Positions 1 to 8,820 of a DNA stretch of 64,000 nucleotides are shown here, one piece after another (position 1 is the first letter of the stretch; the number at the start of each line of letters is the position of its first letter). Under the pieces are notes generated by a model that worked only from the letters and a program-made list of their open reading frames with translations, made no database searches and had not been told where the DNA came from. The stretch covers positions 348,041 to 412,040 of the forward strand of contig CAZOSM010000002.1 of NCBI GenBank assembly GCA_964582715.1. Direction: 5' to 3'. This DNA is from MFZZ01 sp964582715. Its GTDB lineage: Bacteria; Patescibacteriota; Microgenomatia; UBA1406; GWC2-37-13. The position numbers and the translations under genes were made by a program.

Positions 1-28
1 TTTTTAGTTATCCATAATGGATTTATCT

Positions 29-1086
29 ATGAAAATAACTGTCTATACCATAAACGACTGCAAATTCTCTCAAGCTGAAAAAGAGTATCTAAAATCTAAA
101 AATATTCAGTTTGAAGAAAAAAATCTTGAAACAAACCGTGAATATTTAACAGAGATGCTTGAAGTCTCTAATAACTTCGCTGGAACACCAGTGACGAAAA
201 TTGAAAAAGATGATGGTTCTACAGTTGTTCTCAAAGGATTTACTCAATCAGAGTTTGATTCAGCACTTGGTTTAGGAACAGATACAGGTATGAATACAAC
301 TGCCCCAGTAGCAGGCGCCGCAACTGCAGCGGTAGCTCAAGCTGGAACTGAAATGTCTAATGCTACACCACCAGCAGATGCGACAACACCAAGTATGGGT
401 ACGGATACTACTCCTGCGGCTGCTGTAGAAACCACCGCACCATCGATGGATCAAACTGCACCAACTGCTCCTACTATGGATATGTCACAACCAGCAGCAC
501 CAGNNNNNNNNNNNNNNNNNNNNNNNNNNNNNNNNNNNNNNNNNNNNNNNNNNNNNNNNNNNNNNNNNNNNNNNNNNNNNNNNNNNNNNNNNNNNNNNNN
601 NNNGATCAAACTGCACCAACTGCTCCTACTATGGATATGTCACAACCAGCAGCACCAGTTGAAGAACCGGCACCAGCTAGTCCAAATCTAGATATGTCAA
701 CACAACCTACGAGTACACCAGATATGAATACTAATACTATGAATTCTGATACCAACGCAGTACCAAGTATGCCATCTATGGATCAAACTGCGCCATCTGC
801 TCCTACTATGGATATGTCACAACCAGCAGCACCAGCTGAAGAGCCTGTTGCCCCAAGTATGGATATGCAACCACAAGGTGGACCAATTCCAAATCCAGTT
901 TCAACAGAAGCTCCAAGCCCAACAGATACTGGAGCTGCTAATCCAATGAATACACCAGTAACTCCAGACCAAAGTAATATGGGAATGGGTACAACACCAC
1001 CAGCGGATCAGTCTAATACAGGAGCAAATGATCCATTAAACTCTGTATTGAATGACTTACAATCAAAAGGGAACGGAGATAATTAA
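29..1086 (+). CDS. Glutaredoxin-like domain fused to a Pro/Ala/Thr/Met repeat tail (interrupted by assembly gap)
   Basis: The N-terminal ~85 residues look like a glutaredoxin: a beta strand MKITVYT, then an active site CKFS (Cys11, Ser14; a monothiol CxxS form) and the cis-proline motif TPVT. The rest is a low-complexity tail of repeats around MDQTAPTAPTMDMSQPAAP, probably disordered. A run of 100 N splits the gene; the identical 55 bp on both sides are in the same reading frame, so the true protein is probably one chain of about 300 residues if the flanks overlap. I start at 29 (MKITVY) rather than the ATG at 17 because the fold begins there; both are possible. The redox role is inferred from family only. 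No signal peptide is visible, so the tail's job is unknown. Confidence 0.6.
449..833 (+). repeat. In-frame coding repeats of the DQTAP-TMDMSQPAAP unit
   Basis: Copies begin at 449, 604 and about 780. The first two are identical over 55 bp; the third differs by a few bases. They encode the Pro/Ala/Met-rich tail of the glutaredoxin-like protein and explain the assembly gap. Confidence 0.8.
504..603. other. Assembly gap (100 N) inside a repeat
   Basis: Exactly 100 N. The 55 bases before it (449-503) are identical to the 55 bases after it (604-658), which is the pattern of two contigs that overlap in a repeat and were joined by a fixed-size scaffold gap. Real missing sequence may be zero or a few repeat units. 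Confidence 0.95.
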
Positions 1087-2333
1087 AGATATTGCTTAAT
1101 AGATTTCCAGAAGCGTTCTGCTCCATCTGAACCAATTTCATCTTTCTGCTCTTCATCCTTTGGAGAAAGTTTCTGACAGTAAGACATTGCATGGAATACA
1201 TTCATTTCGAGAAGTGAAAAAATGTGATCTGAAGCTTCTTTATAAGAATCAACCAATCGTAAACCTCTAAAACAATCAAATTGCAATTCCTGATCTTCTT
1301 TTGCTAAAGGAACAAGCCCATTCTTCCTCATAAAGATAAGGTTATCATATTCCTGTCTTCCAACTGGCTGAGTAAACAACATAATTGCACCCCCTACGTG
1401 TCTCGGGGAGATAAGTGTTTTAAAGGCCTGTTCGCTTGGTTTGGTAATTTCAAAACCAATTATATTCTCTCTATACATCTGTTCATATGCATTTACTACG
1501 TCTCTATCTGATGGAGATGAATAGACTCGTACATAATCCCTTCTTCTCATTTTTGCAAGGAAACTGTCTGTATAAGGCGCTTCTTTTGAAACAATATGGA
1601 ATATAAAACGGTCTGATCTTCTGCGTAAATCACTAATAATATTCTCAGTGTACTTTAGTCCTACTGCTGCTCCAGAAACAGGTACAGAAACGTGTATTTT
1701 AGCAGTGCTATTTGGGTTATATTGGGCTAATCTCCTTTGAAACTGACCAACTGTTAATGGCGCAGTAAGAAGTGGACTTAAAGGATATGGCAATACTTCA
1801 AATGAAGCTCGTTTTAACCCAGCCTCTCGACCATACGCAAGCAGAGACTTTTTTGTTTCATGGCTCGGGACCGTAATCAGATCAGCTCCGGCAATATACC
1901 AAATTCCCTGAGGGCTATCATCTGTAACCTGTACTATTACCCTAAACTCTACCGGTCTTGCTTGCTCTATTTTGGGTTTAATTTCAGCCAGTTGATGGGC
2001 TAATGAAAAATGAGTGCAGACACATACAATCTTTTTTGGTGGTGTATATTGTTGATCTATCAACGTCAGTACCTGTTTATATACAGTATCTGTATTACTT
2101 CTTAATAGAAATCGATATATATTAGTAAATACATCTTCTCCTAAGCCATTTTGAAACCACTCAAATATAAAACGCCCTACCTGTGAGATACTCATTATCC
2201 GATGAATATAGGTAATTCGTTTGTCCTGTGCACCAAGTACTACAGTTTTTGATTTAAAAGGCATACTGTCGTGAAGTGCATCTGTCACACGTAAATGCCC
2301 TAATCCAGTGGGTGCATATGCAAATATGATCAT
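1083..2333 (-). CDS. Putative GT-B-fold glycosyltransferase (MurG/MGDG-synthase-like)
   Basis: About 416 residues from the ATG at 2333. The N-terminus IIFAYAPTGLGHLRVTDAL resembles the glycine/histidine loop (GxGHxxAA-like) that opens MurG and monogalactosyldiacylglycerol synthases. Near residues 310-350 a stretch KPSEQAF...GGAIMLFTQPVGRQEYDN resembles the sugar-nucleotide site of that superfamily (KPG..E...G.P.....PG.E..N). No membrane segment is obvious, so it is probably a cytosolic or peripheral enzyme adding a sugar to a lipid or lipid-linked acceptor. An upstream in-frame ATG at 2405 would overlap the divergent pilin gene region; I prefer the start directly before the conserved fold. 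The substrate cannot be told from the sequence. Confidence 0.5.
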   Translation of the reverse strand: MIIFAYAPTGLGHLRVTDALHDSMPFKSKTVVLGAQDKRITYIHRIMSISQVGRFIFEWFQNGLGEDVFTNIYRFLLRSNTDTVYKQVLTLIDQQYTPPKKIVCVCTHFSLAHQLAEIKPKIEQARPVEFRVIVQVTDDSPQGIWYIAGADLITVPSHETKKSLLAYGREAGLKRASFEVLPYPLSPLLTAPLTVGQFQRRLAQYNPNSTAKIHVSVPVSGAAVGLKYTENIISDLRRRSDRFIFHIVSKEAPYTDSFLAKMRRRDYVRVYSSPSDRDVVNAYEQMYRENIIGFEITKPSEQAFKTLISPRHVGGAIMLFTQPVGRQEYDNLIFMRKNGLVPLAKEDQELQFDCFRGLRLVDSYKEASDHIFSLLEMNVFHAMSYCQKLSPKDEEQKDEIGSDGAERFWKSIKQYL

Positions 2334-2444
2334 TGTAGAGTAATTCTCAAGAGGTGCACTATTCATTGACATATGATCAGTGTAGTAAAAATAATGGATC
2401 TTCACAAGTTTGTGAGTATAGGTATTTTCTTATATAATCAAATT

Positions 2445-2990
2445 ATGAATAAAGGCTTTACCCTTATCGAACTTATTATCGTTATATCTATTCTTGCAGT
2501 ACTTTCTATCATTGGTATAACAAGCTATAACAGAGCTCAAGATAATAGTAAAATCGCCAAGGCTAAAGCAGATCTGGAAGCTATTAGAGATGCAATTATG
2601 ATTGCACGGATTACCAGTGATAAAGCTTTGATAGATATAACAGGGAGTTTTTGTTCTGAATATCCTTGCAGAACAGCAGGAGATCTAAGGAAACTTCCTT
2701 CTAATCACTCTTGTATTACTAACTGGCAATCCTTCCGTACTAAGATATCTGCGTTGAATGGTGATATTGCATCATTCGATACTGACCCCTGGGGAAGCCC
2801 CTATTTGATTGACGAAAATGAGAAAGAATATGCGCACTGCAGGGGAAGATCTGATTCTATTGCCTCAGCTGGGCCCAATGGTGTTCTCGATGATATTGCT
2901 AAAAATGGTAATACTGATGATATTATTGTATGGCTAAAGCCTTATCACAATTATCCTGCCAATCATGTACCACCTGCATGTAATCAATGA
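2445..2990 (+). CDS. Type II secretion / type IV pilus major pseudopilin (GspG-like)
   Basis: 181 residues. The N-terminus MNKGFTLIELIIVISILAV is a textbook prepilin signal: a short basic leader, cleavage after Gly4, Phe as the new N-terminal residue and the conserved Glu5, followed by a hydrophobic helix that acts as membrane anchor and assembly spine. The C-terminal part carries the GspG hallmark order DPWGSPY ... GPNGVLDD ... NTDDI..W, which in GspG forms the calcium-stabilised loop. Extra Cys residues (CSEYPC, CNQ) may form disulfides. The start at 2445 gives the correct leader length. The prepilin peptidase encoded at 29028-29840 is the likely processing enzyme; no assembly ATPase is in this window. 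Confidence 0.88.
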   Translation: MNKGFTLIELIIVISILAVLSIIGITSYNRAQDNSKIAKAKADLEAIRDAIMIARITSDKALIDITGSFCSEYPCRTAGDLRKLPSNHSCITNWQSFRTKISALNGDIASFDTDPWGSPYLIDENEKEYAHCRGRSDSIASAGPNGVLDDIAKNGNTDDIIVWLKPYHNYPANHVPPACNQ

Positions 2991-3017
2991 GCTATATTTT
3001 TGATTAATTTTGAAGTG

Positions 3018-3088
3018 CGGGCCCGGAGAGAATCGAACTCCCATTGGCGGTTTTGGAGACCGCAGTCCTACCATTAAACGACAGGCCC
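3018..3088 (-). tRNA. tRNA-Trp (CCA)
   Basis: Read on the minus strand it folds as a full cloverleaf: 7-bp acceptor GGGCCUG/CGGGCCC with one G-U pair, anticodon loop CUCCAAA (anticodon CCA), T-loop UUCGAUU and discriminator G73 as expected for tryptophan. Only CA follows the discriminator, so the CCA end is not fully encoded. Confidence 0.93.
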
Positions 3089-3167
3089 AATACGATTAGG
3101 TATTATACCTTGAATTAGTAGTGCTATACAAGTATGTGTAAATTAGAAGATATTTTAAGTGAGGTGT

Positions 3168-3200
3168 CTCCCCCGGCACGAGGCAGTCGTGCCGGAGGAG
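3168..3200 (-). terminator. 14-bp hairpin after island A gene (no U-tract)
   Basis: Arms 3168-3181 and 3187-3200 with a 5-nt loop. The one non-Watson-Crick position is a U-G pair in minus-strand RNA but a C-A mismatch in plus-strand RNA, so the structure belongs to the minus transcript. It lies 32 nt past the stop of the secreted protein gene. No U-run follows, so it is either a processing/stability element or an unusual terminator. Confidence 0.6.
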
Positions 3201-3232
3201 AACGATTTCTAACGTAGATGATGTTACGAGGT

Positions 3233-5158
3233 TCATTCTTCTCTAAAGGCTTCATTGATCAAGTCAATAACCTCCCCTAGAGAAAGAGGATTATCGGCAG
3301 CAGCGACCTGTGCACCGGGAGGAGTTTCCTCATCCGGCGGGTCCACGTAGACCAGCTTACCACAGTTCGTCGAAACCGGACTGCTACCACCATATAACTG
3401 CACTGTGATAAGCAGTTGAGCACCAGCCTCAGGGCGGATTTCGCCAGTAGAGCATCGGTCAGCTTGACAGCGAATGCTCTCCTTGTAGATATCCTCTATT
3501 TCTTCTTCATGGATCTGATTGATAGTCCATACTCCATGACTCCAATTGCCAGTATTCTCGACCCAGAATACAGTAGACATACGCTGTCCTGGGCCGATTG
3601 GACCATCAACACCACGATCGTCCGACAGATGGTGGATCAGCGGACAGATGGCTTGAGGTTGTGGTGTTTGGGTCGGGGTATTGGTCGGTCCTGGCTGTGG
3701 AATAATCACAATAATGAAGGGGAAGTACAACTTATCCCCTTCTCGTGATAATTCCAAGTTTTTGAACACAACCATTACTTCCTGTCCAGCACCAACAGTT
3801 ACGGTTGTCGAGGGTCCAATGATTGTCTCCCAGAACTCACGTTCTTCTTCACGAACTGAGTAAGTTCCAGGATTTACTTTGAAAGCGACACAACCATTGC
3901 CATCAGTTACCCCTTCGACTTCCTTACCCTCAATCTGGGCATACATCTTCCAACCACTTGCCCAGAATGAGAACTCACCTTGCCCCATGAAGTTCGGTTC
4001 CACTGCAAGCTTACACAGCTTGAGTGTACCTTTTTCGGGAGTTGGGCTTGTCGCGGTCGGGGTGACCGTGGCGGTCGCCGTTGGCTCCCCAGTATTCGTG
4101 GGAGTAACCGTGGGCGATGGGGTGTGAGTTGGCTTCCCCGTATTGGTTGCAGTTGGGGTAGCCGTCAAGGTAGCGGTTCCCGTACTCGTGGGAGTCGGGG
4201 TCTGGGTTGGGGTAGGGCTGCTGGTAGGTGTAGAGGTACTCGTCCCCGTAGGGGTTGGAGTTTCCTCTTCTCCACAAATGCGATTCCCAAAACTAATGGA
4301 CCTTCCTCCGTCCCCATAAACATTAGGCACCAAGTGGTTAAACTGTACTCCTTGATTGCTTACTGTTAGCGGATTGGGGAAAAGAAGATTGTCTTGCGAC
4401 TGATTCTTGGGCGCAGTGAAAGGAGTTCCAAGTTCTGCAAGAACTACGTCCATCTGCGTATAGCAGTTGGGATCATAGTCCTTTCCCAGAGTCAGGATGA
4501 CCACACGGTTCTCTGGACTGACGGTAGTAGATACCGGACCTGTCCAAAGTTCTTGAGGACCCACTGTCAAATCGGCATGACCAAAGGTGTTATAAGCACC
4601 TAATCCGACTAGACAGGTTGCTTGGCCGTTGTACGTAATCCTTGCTTGAATATGTGACAAATTCTGCCAGACAGCATCATTAGGATCACATACTGGAGGT
4701 GGTGGCGGCGCATTAGGATCTTGACCACAGGGGCCAATTCCCAAAGCATTGACATACCACTCGCCTACCAAATTTCCATCGAGCTCTCTCATGGTGAGTT
4801 GCCCGGTCACATAACTGCCAGGAGCGATATACTGGAACTTTTCCATCGGATTCCCGACGGGTCCATTGCTCTCACCTACTGGCGTAAGACCATTGACAAT
4901 GACCGCTACTTCAACCATGCCTTCAACGGGCGTGCCATCGATAAGATAGCTTCCCGTAGTGGCAAAAACATTCAAGTAGCCTGTTGCCAATAGCTCTTCA
5001 CCATCTGATACTGTGTACTCAAACCCAATTGAGTCGCATGTTGCCCATGCTCCTGGGTTTGAGTTTGCAAAAAGCACTTGGATACCGGCTGTCACTATTA
5101 CCGCTACAACGAGCAGCGATAAAAGGATATTCCTCAGAAACTTCCATTTCCATTGCAT
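3233..5158 (-). CDS. Secreted/anchored Thr-Pro-rich protein with a Cna-B/SpaA-like domain (island A)
   Basis: 641 residues. Residues 8-31 are a hydrophobic signal or anchor segment. A beta-rich region follows, then a long Pro/Thr/Ser linker (about 303-370, TPTPTGTSTSTPT style), a domain at about 376-470 resembling Cna-B/SpaA prealbumin folds (GTLKLCK ... TDGNGCVAFKVNPGTYSVREE), a hydrophobic YFPFIIVIIP stretch, a second short Pro/Thr linker and a Cys-containing C-terminal domain. Linkers of this style are common in secreted proteins of Chloroflexota. The start is firm: AAGGAGT lies 7 nt before the ATG, unlike the SD-less housekeeping genes nearby. Base composition is clearly more G+C-rich than its neighbours. 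It is flanked by tRNA-Trp and tRNA-Arg and has a structured leader. Likely surface role; ligand unknown. Confidence 0.7.
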   Translation of the reverse strand: MQWKWKFLRNILLSLLVVAVIVTAGIQVLFANSNPGAWATCDSIGFEYTVSDGEELLATGYLNVFATTGSYLIDGTPVEGMVEVAVIVNGLTPVGESNGPVGNPMEKFQYIAPGSYVTGQLTMRELDGNLVGEWYVNALGIGPCGQDPNAPPPPPVCDPNDAVWQNLSHIQARITYNGQATCLVGLGAYNTFGHADLTVGPQELWTGPVSTTVSPENRVVILTLGKDYDPNCYTQMDVVLAELGTPFTAPKNQSQDNLLFPNPLTVSNQGVQFNHLVPNVYGDGGRSISFGNRICGEEETPTPTGTSTSTPTSSPTPTQTPTPTSTGTATLTATPTATNTGKPTHTPSPTVTPTNTGEPTATATVTPTATSPTPEKGTLKLCKLAVEPNFMGQGEFSFWASGWKMYAQIEGKEVEGVTDGNGCVAFKVNPGTYSVREEEREFWETIIGPSTTVTVGAGQEVMVVFKNLELSREGDKLYFPFIIVIIPQPGPTNTPTQTPQPQAICPLIHHLSDDRGVDGPIGPGQRMSTVFWVENTGNWSHGVWTINQIHEEEIEDIYKESIRCQADRCSTGEIRPEAGAQLLITVQLYGGSSPVSTNCGKLVYVDPPDEETPPGAQVAAADNPLSLGEVIDLINEAFREE

Positions 5159-5597
5159 TCCGTGACTCCTTGTTACATACGTTACATCAGTGCAAAAGAC
5201 CCATCAGCGCATCTTGATTGAATCAAGATTTCCACTTTGCTACATACCGTCTCCAAACTTATTTGCGCTACAAAAATAAGTCTAGACTGCCTGTCGACGA
5301 TGAGCATTCTCCTCCTTATCTCTATTTCGTAAGGAAGAAAATGCTCACCATCTTGAACAATCTAAACTATACACAATTACCCTCGTTCATACTTATATAT
5401 GCTATGCAAAACAGTATATATTTCATATGAATTAACATCATCTAATTATTAAAGTACTTCTCCTTTCACCCATGCAAATAGGTTCAAGAGAAATGATCTT
5501 TATTATATAAAACAATAAAGAGCTTTATTATAGCATTAGGAAGGGCTTTATTCAATTCTATAGGATATAATTCTTACAATGAAGTTACAAATGAAAC
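5159..5597 (-). promoter_or_regulatory. Long leader region of the island A gene
   Basis: No gene of credible length in this 439-bp stretch. On the minus strand it holds the SD of the island A gene, a short palindrome AUCUUGAUU/AAUCAAGAU (about 5212-5230) and the 23-bp hairpin listed separately. The right part (5400-5597) is plain AT-rich DNA up to tRNA-Arg. I could not fix a promoter. Confidence 0.5.
5296..5352 (-). promoter_or_regulatory. 23-bp hairpin in the 5' leader of island A
   Basis: Arms 5296-5318 and 5330-5352 around an 11-nt loop. All 23 positions pair in minus-strand RNA, four of them as G-U wobbles; in plus-strand RNA the same four positions are A-C mismatches. The structure is therefore selected as RNA on the strand of the downstream gene, whose start is about 140 nt away. 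No U-tract follows it on the minus strand. Confidence 0.65.
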
Positions 5598-5674
5598 TGG
5601 TGTCCTCGAGAAGATTCGAACTTCCGGCCTTTGGTTCCGCAAACCAACGCTCTATCCAACTGAGCTACGAGGAC
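5598..5674 (-). tRNA. tRNA-Arg (GCG) with encoded CCA
   Basis: Minus-strand cloverleaf with perfect acceptor GUCCUCG/CGAGGAC, D-arm GCUC..GAGC, anticodon stem UUGGU/ACCAA and loop UUGCGGA (anticodon GCG), T-loop UUCGAAU, discriminator A and a genomically encoded CCA at 5598-5600. GCG in place of the usual ACG means this tRNA does not need inosine at position 34. Confidence 0.92.
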
Positions 5675-5729
5675 ATATTTTGTACTCACTATTGTATCAT
5701 GAAGGCCTTTCAAACGAAAGAAGATACTG

Positions 5730-7421
5730 TTACCAACTTCCTCCTCCACCACCGCCTCCGCCGCCACCAGAGAATCCTCCACCACCCGATCCAGAAGAAA
5801 AACCAGTGCTGGATGTAGTTGGAGTTGCAGCAGAATTAAATGATGAAAATGATGAGTTCAGACTATTGGTAAATGTATGTGCATTAAATACTCGAACTGG
5901 TGTAGAACTGACAAACCATTCAGGCTGTTTCATATCAATATCTGCAAAACGCTTAGCCCATACTTTTTCTACTCCGAATGCAACAGCAAAAGGAAGCAGC
6001 TTTTCAAAAAATATCTGATTTTTAGCCTGAAATTCGAGTTGTCTTTCTTGAGAAGTAAGAAAATTTTTGAGTGAACGTGCATGATTTGCAGCATGAACTC
6101 CATCCATGGTCTTTTTGGGCATAAGTCTTCCAAAAATACTGGCCATAAGAAGTAATAAAAAATTAAACGTCATAGCACCAGCAATAGCCATACCAGTATA
6201 AAAGCTACGAACTTTATGAGGATGCTCGGGGAAATATCCCTCTCTTACAACGCTCTTATACAGTTCATCTTGGACATCTTTTACCGTATCATAGAGCTTG
6301 GCAGTTTTAAGATGCACTTTATTTTTAGTTGAGAATAAACCTCGTAGTATGGTTTTTTCAAAATTTCTTAAAGAAGAATCTTGCTCAAAGTCTTTTCCTT
6401 TTTCTAAATCAAAATCATTCTTCTTGTTTTCTCTTATTTTCAGGTACCCACGTCTTGCTAAATCTACTATAAGAGCAGAAATCTCTCGTGGACCGGCATG
6501 TTCATCAATAAGCGTACCAGTTTCGGCTGGTGTTAAATGACGCCCTGCTTTAGTTTTAGGAGATTCAAAGGCAGCCTGTATCTTACCAAAATGGCTATCG
6601 GGGTCACGTCCTTTTAGGTACCAGCGAAGAGGTAAGTATATTGGATACACTATATACCAGAGTATACCTAGAATGAGAAGTGCTACTAATGTGATTTTTC
6701 CTCCAATGGTATCCCAAAAAGAGATCACTTCCTGTGGATGCAATTCCGCAATAATATCTTTCGGAAAGGTTGCCACAACAGATAATCCTTCGGCTGCTGG
6801 GATAGAAGAAGTGCTTTGAAACACTACTTCTGATTCTTGAATGGTACCAATACAATTAGTGTCTGATGAACCATATGCTCCGGTATAACAGTCTTCAGAC
6901 GTTATAGATGCTTGTGTATTTTCCGGCAAAGAAATTGTTGCAGTTATTTTTCTTATTGGTACATCCCATTGATTACCATTTATATTCCAATAGAGTTCAT
7001 CATGATCAGAGAAATAGGTTAAAGCTCCGCCCACACTGTATTGAATAATATAGGTATTAAGCCCAGTAATTGTTTTATGAGGGTCACCAATTTTTAGTTC
7101 AACATCTCCTCCATTTCTCTCTATTTCGTACGTATATACATTTCCTTCAGGATCGATGATATCTATAAGTTCAAAAGACATTCTGAACTTTTTCCCTTCA
7201 TTATTGGTTTTATCTAGAGGGATCGTCCTAAAAATACCATGACGTTCATCTTTACCAAAATCATATTCAATCGTTTCTGTAACCACTATTTCTCCTGATT
7301 CTCTTATCTGTATATTACTATGAAAAGATCTTATATGTTCTCCGGAGAGTTCCTGAGCCAAAATGCTACCAGTAACAAATCCTAATGCTACTATTAAGAA
7401 GAAATTTATAATAAATCTCAT
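5730..7421 (-). CDS. DUF2207 family membrane protein with Gly-rich tail
   Basis: 563 residues. A signal-like segment (about 4-22) is followed by the extracytoplasmic DUF2207 beta domain with its typical opening (SGEIVVTETIEYDFG..RHGIFRTIP), a transmembrane helix near 238-258 (LVALLILGILWYIVYPIYLPL), then RWYLKGRDPD and a cytosolic part with a winged-helix-like stretch (LTPAETGTLIDE ... ISALIVDLARRGYL). More hydrophobic helices follow near 410-430, and the chain ends in the diagnostic poly-glycine tail finishing GGGSW. Family length is normally 550-650, so it is complete. The function of this family is not known. It stands alone between tRNA-Arg and the TrmB-like gene. The start ATG has no SD. 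Confidence 0.85.
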   Translation of the reverse strand: MRFIINFFLIVALGFVTGSILAQELSGEHIRSFHSNIQIRESGEIVVTETIEYDFGKDERHGIFRTIPLDKTNNEGKKFRMSFELIDIIDPEGNVYTYEIERNGGDVELKIGDPHKTITGLNTYIIQYSVGGALTYFSDHDELYWNINGNQWDVPIRKITATISLPENTQASITSEDCYTGAYGSSDTNCIGTIQESEVVFQSTSSIPAAEGLSVVATFPKDIIAELHPQEVISFWDTIGGKITLVALLILGILWYIVYPIYLPLRWYLKGRDPDSHFGKIQAAFESPKTKAGRHLTPAETGTLIDEHAGPREISALIVDLARRGYLKIRENKKNDFDLEKGKDFEQDSSLRNFEKTILRGLFSTKNKVHLKTAKLYDTVKDVQDELYKSVVREGYFPEHPHKVRSFYTGMAIAGAMTFNFLLLLMASIFGRLMPKKTMDGVHAANHARSLKNFLTSQERQLEFQAKNQIFFEKLLPFAVAFGVEKVWAKRFADIDMKQPEWFVSSTPVRVFNAHTFTNSLNSSFSSFNSAATPTTSSTGFSSGSGGGGFSGGGGGGGGGGSW

Positions 7422-7633
7422 ATACCTATTCTAGCTTAATTCCATATAAATTGAAGAAGATCATATTGATTTGATTCATGCTTATTTCCATACCTCTACT
7501 ATAACTGATTTCATCACATAAATGCCAATCTACTTTTACCTAAGTAATAATAAGGATACTCAATACTGTTTACATATTTTATTCAAAGAAGAATGCATAA
7601 ATATAGGCTTTCATACATCAACGCTAACAAAGG

Positions 7634-8398
7634 CTACTTTTCAATTTGAGGCTTCAGACTATTAAACAATAAGTTGTATCTCATCTTCTCAAGATATGCA
7701 ATGCGTTCATCTTCTAAAATCGTTACTTGAGGGATCGTACTTTTATATGTAATAAAAACTACGCTATTGTTAAATATGAGGTAATCTGTTTCTGAAGTAT
7801 AGCTTTCATCTATAAGTACTATCTGATTTCTATTTGTACCTTCTTCCTTTAAATATGTTTTGTTCTTATCGGTATTTCTGATAATCTGCTTAGTAGGGAT
7901 CATTTGCTTCATATAGGCATCATAGTATACTTCACCGATATCACCAAGTATTTCTCTACCTTTTATTGATGTAAAGAACATATAGATCTGATCAGCAGAC
8001 AAAGATAACTTAAAGATTTCTTCAACTGCCTTTTTACCTTCTTTATATTCAATACGTGGTTTTCCCTCTTTTCTATTATATAAGGCATCAAGTATCGACT
8101 TTTCTTTTTCAAGTGCCTCTGCTGTCATTTTAAACTGCATCTCTTTTTCCTTAGCTAAAGAAATAAGTTCCTGAGGTGAAGCAGGTACATACTTCTTTCT
8201 CTTACCCTCTATGGTTTCTGTAAGCAGCCCTTTATTAATCAATGATTCTACAAGAAGATACACGGTAGTTCTTGGTATGGCAGTATTTTGAGCATACTCC
8301 AAAACAGTGGATGCACCCGTTTCTAAGGCATTGATATACACTTGTCCTTCTTCATCGGTAATACCCATGGTGAATAAATAATGTTGAAGATTTTGCAT
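7634..8398 (-). CDS. TrmB-family-like transcriptional regulator
   Basis: 254 residues. Residues 1-70 form a winged helix-turn-helix of TrmB type (LTxxEaqVYxxALexG.sTVxEyA...IPRTTVYxLVESLxxKGLLxE), followed by a short coiled coil (about 85-110) and an effector domain containing KKAVEEIFKLSLSADQIYMFFTS, as in TrmB proteins lacking the classical sugar-binding domain. TrmB proteins bind palindromic operators as dimers. A 19-bp palindrome lies 29-47 bp upstream of this start and a second copy of the same design lies at 8821-8839, so autoregulation is likely. The regulated pathway is not evident from neighbours. Confidence 0.78.
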   Translation of the reverse strand: MQNLQHYLFTMGITDEEGQVYINALETGASTVLEYAQNTAIPRTTVYLLVESLINKGLLTETIEGKRKKYVPASPQELISLAKEKEMQFKMTAEALEKEKSILDALYNRKEGKPRIEYKEGKKAVEEIFKLSLSADQIYMFFTSIKGREILGDIGEVYYDAYMKQMIPTKQIIRNTDKNKTYLKEEGTNRNQIVLIDESYTSETDYLIFNNSVVFITYKSTIPQVTILEDERIAYLEKMRYNLLFNSLKPQIEK

Positions 8399-8426
8399 AC
8401 ATACATGTTAAATAAAAATAACCACT

Positions 8427-8445
8427 ATGTCAATTATTATGACAT
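8427..8445. promoter_or_regulatory. Palindromic operator ATGTCA-N7-TGACAT (copy 1)
   Basis: Perfect 6-bp half-sites separated by 7 bp, placed just upstream of the TrmB-like regulator start at 8398, where a repressor would cover the promoter or start region. Binding by that regulator is inferred from position and symmetry. Confidence 0.6.
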
Positions 8446-8520
8446 TAGTAATCTACTATTATTGCGTAAACATGTATTAACTCCTTTACTCAGTACTAAT
8501 CTATGATAGAATAGTTTTCA

Positions 8521-8604
8521 GCCGGAGTGGCGGAATTGGCAGACGCGCACGCTTCAGGGGCGTGTGGTAGCAATATCGTGGAGGTTCAACCCCTCTCTCC
8601 GGCA
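8521..8604 (+). tRNA. tRNA-Leu (CAG)
   Basis: 84-nt type II tRNA: acceptor GCCGGAG/CUCCGGC, long variable arm, anticodon stem CACGC/GCGUG with loop UUCAGGG (anticodon CAG), T-loop UUCAACC and discriminator A73. CCA is not encoded. It is 7 bp upstream of tRNA-Ser and probably cotranscribed. Confidence 0.94.
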
Positions 8605-8611
8605 CATTAAA

Positions 8612-8701
8612 GGAGGTGTCGCCTAGAGGCCTATGGCAGAGGTTTGCTAAACCTCCGAGCGTGTAAAAGCGCTCGCGTGGGTTCGAATCCCACCACCTCC
8701 G
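8612..8701 (+). tRNA. tRNA-Ser (GCT)
   Basis: 90-nt type II tRNA: acceptor GGAGGUG/CACCUCC, anticodon stem GAGGU/ACCUC with loop UUGCUAA (anticodon GCU), a long variable arm with GAGCG/CGCUC, T-loop UUCGAAU and discriminator G73 as expected for serine. CCA is not encoded. Confidence 0.94.
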
Positions 8702-8820
8702 CTTAAACAAACTAATAAAGAGAGAATAGAAAACCTTCCGTTACTACCATTACGTTTAACCTCATAAATATCTTACTTTGCTTGAACTAACTAAAAGAAA
8801 TGTAAATGAACATACATATA

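Noticed and set aside
8501..8710. 69-codon open frame on the minus strand
   Set aside because: It runs antisense through tRNA-Leu and tRNA-Ser; the tRNA folds fully explain the sequence.
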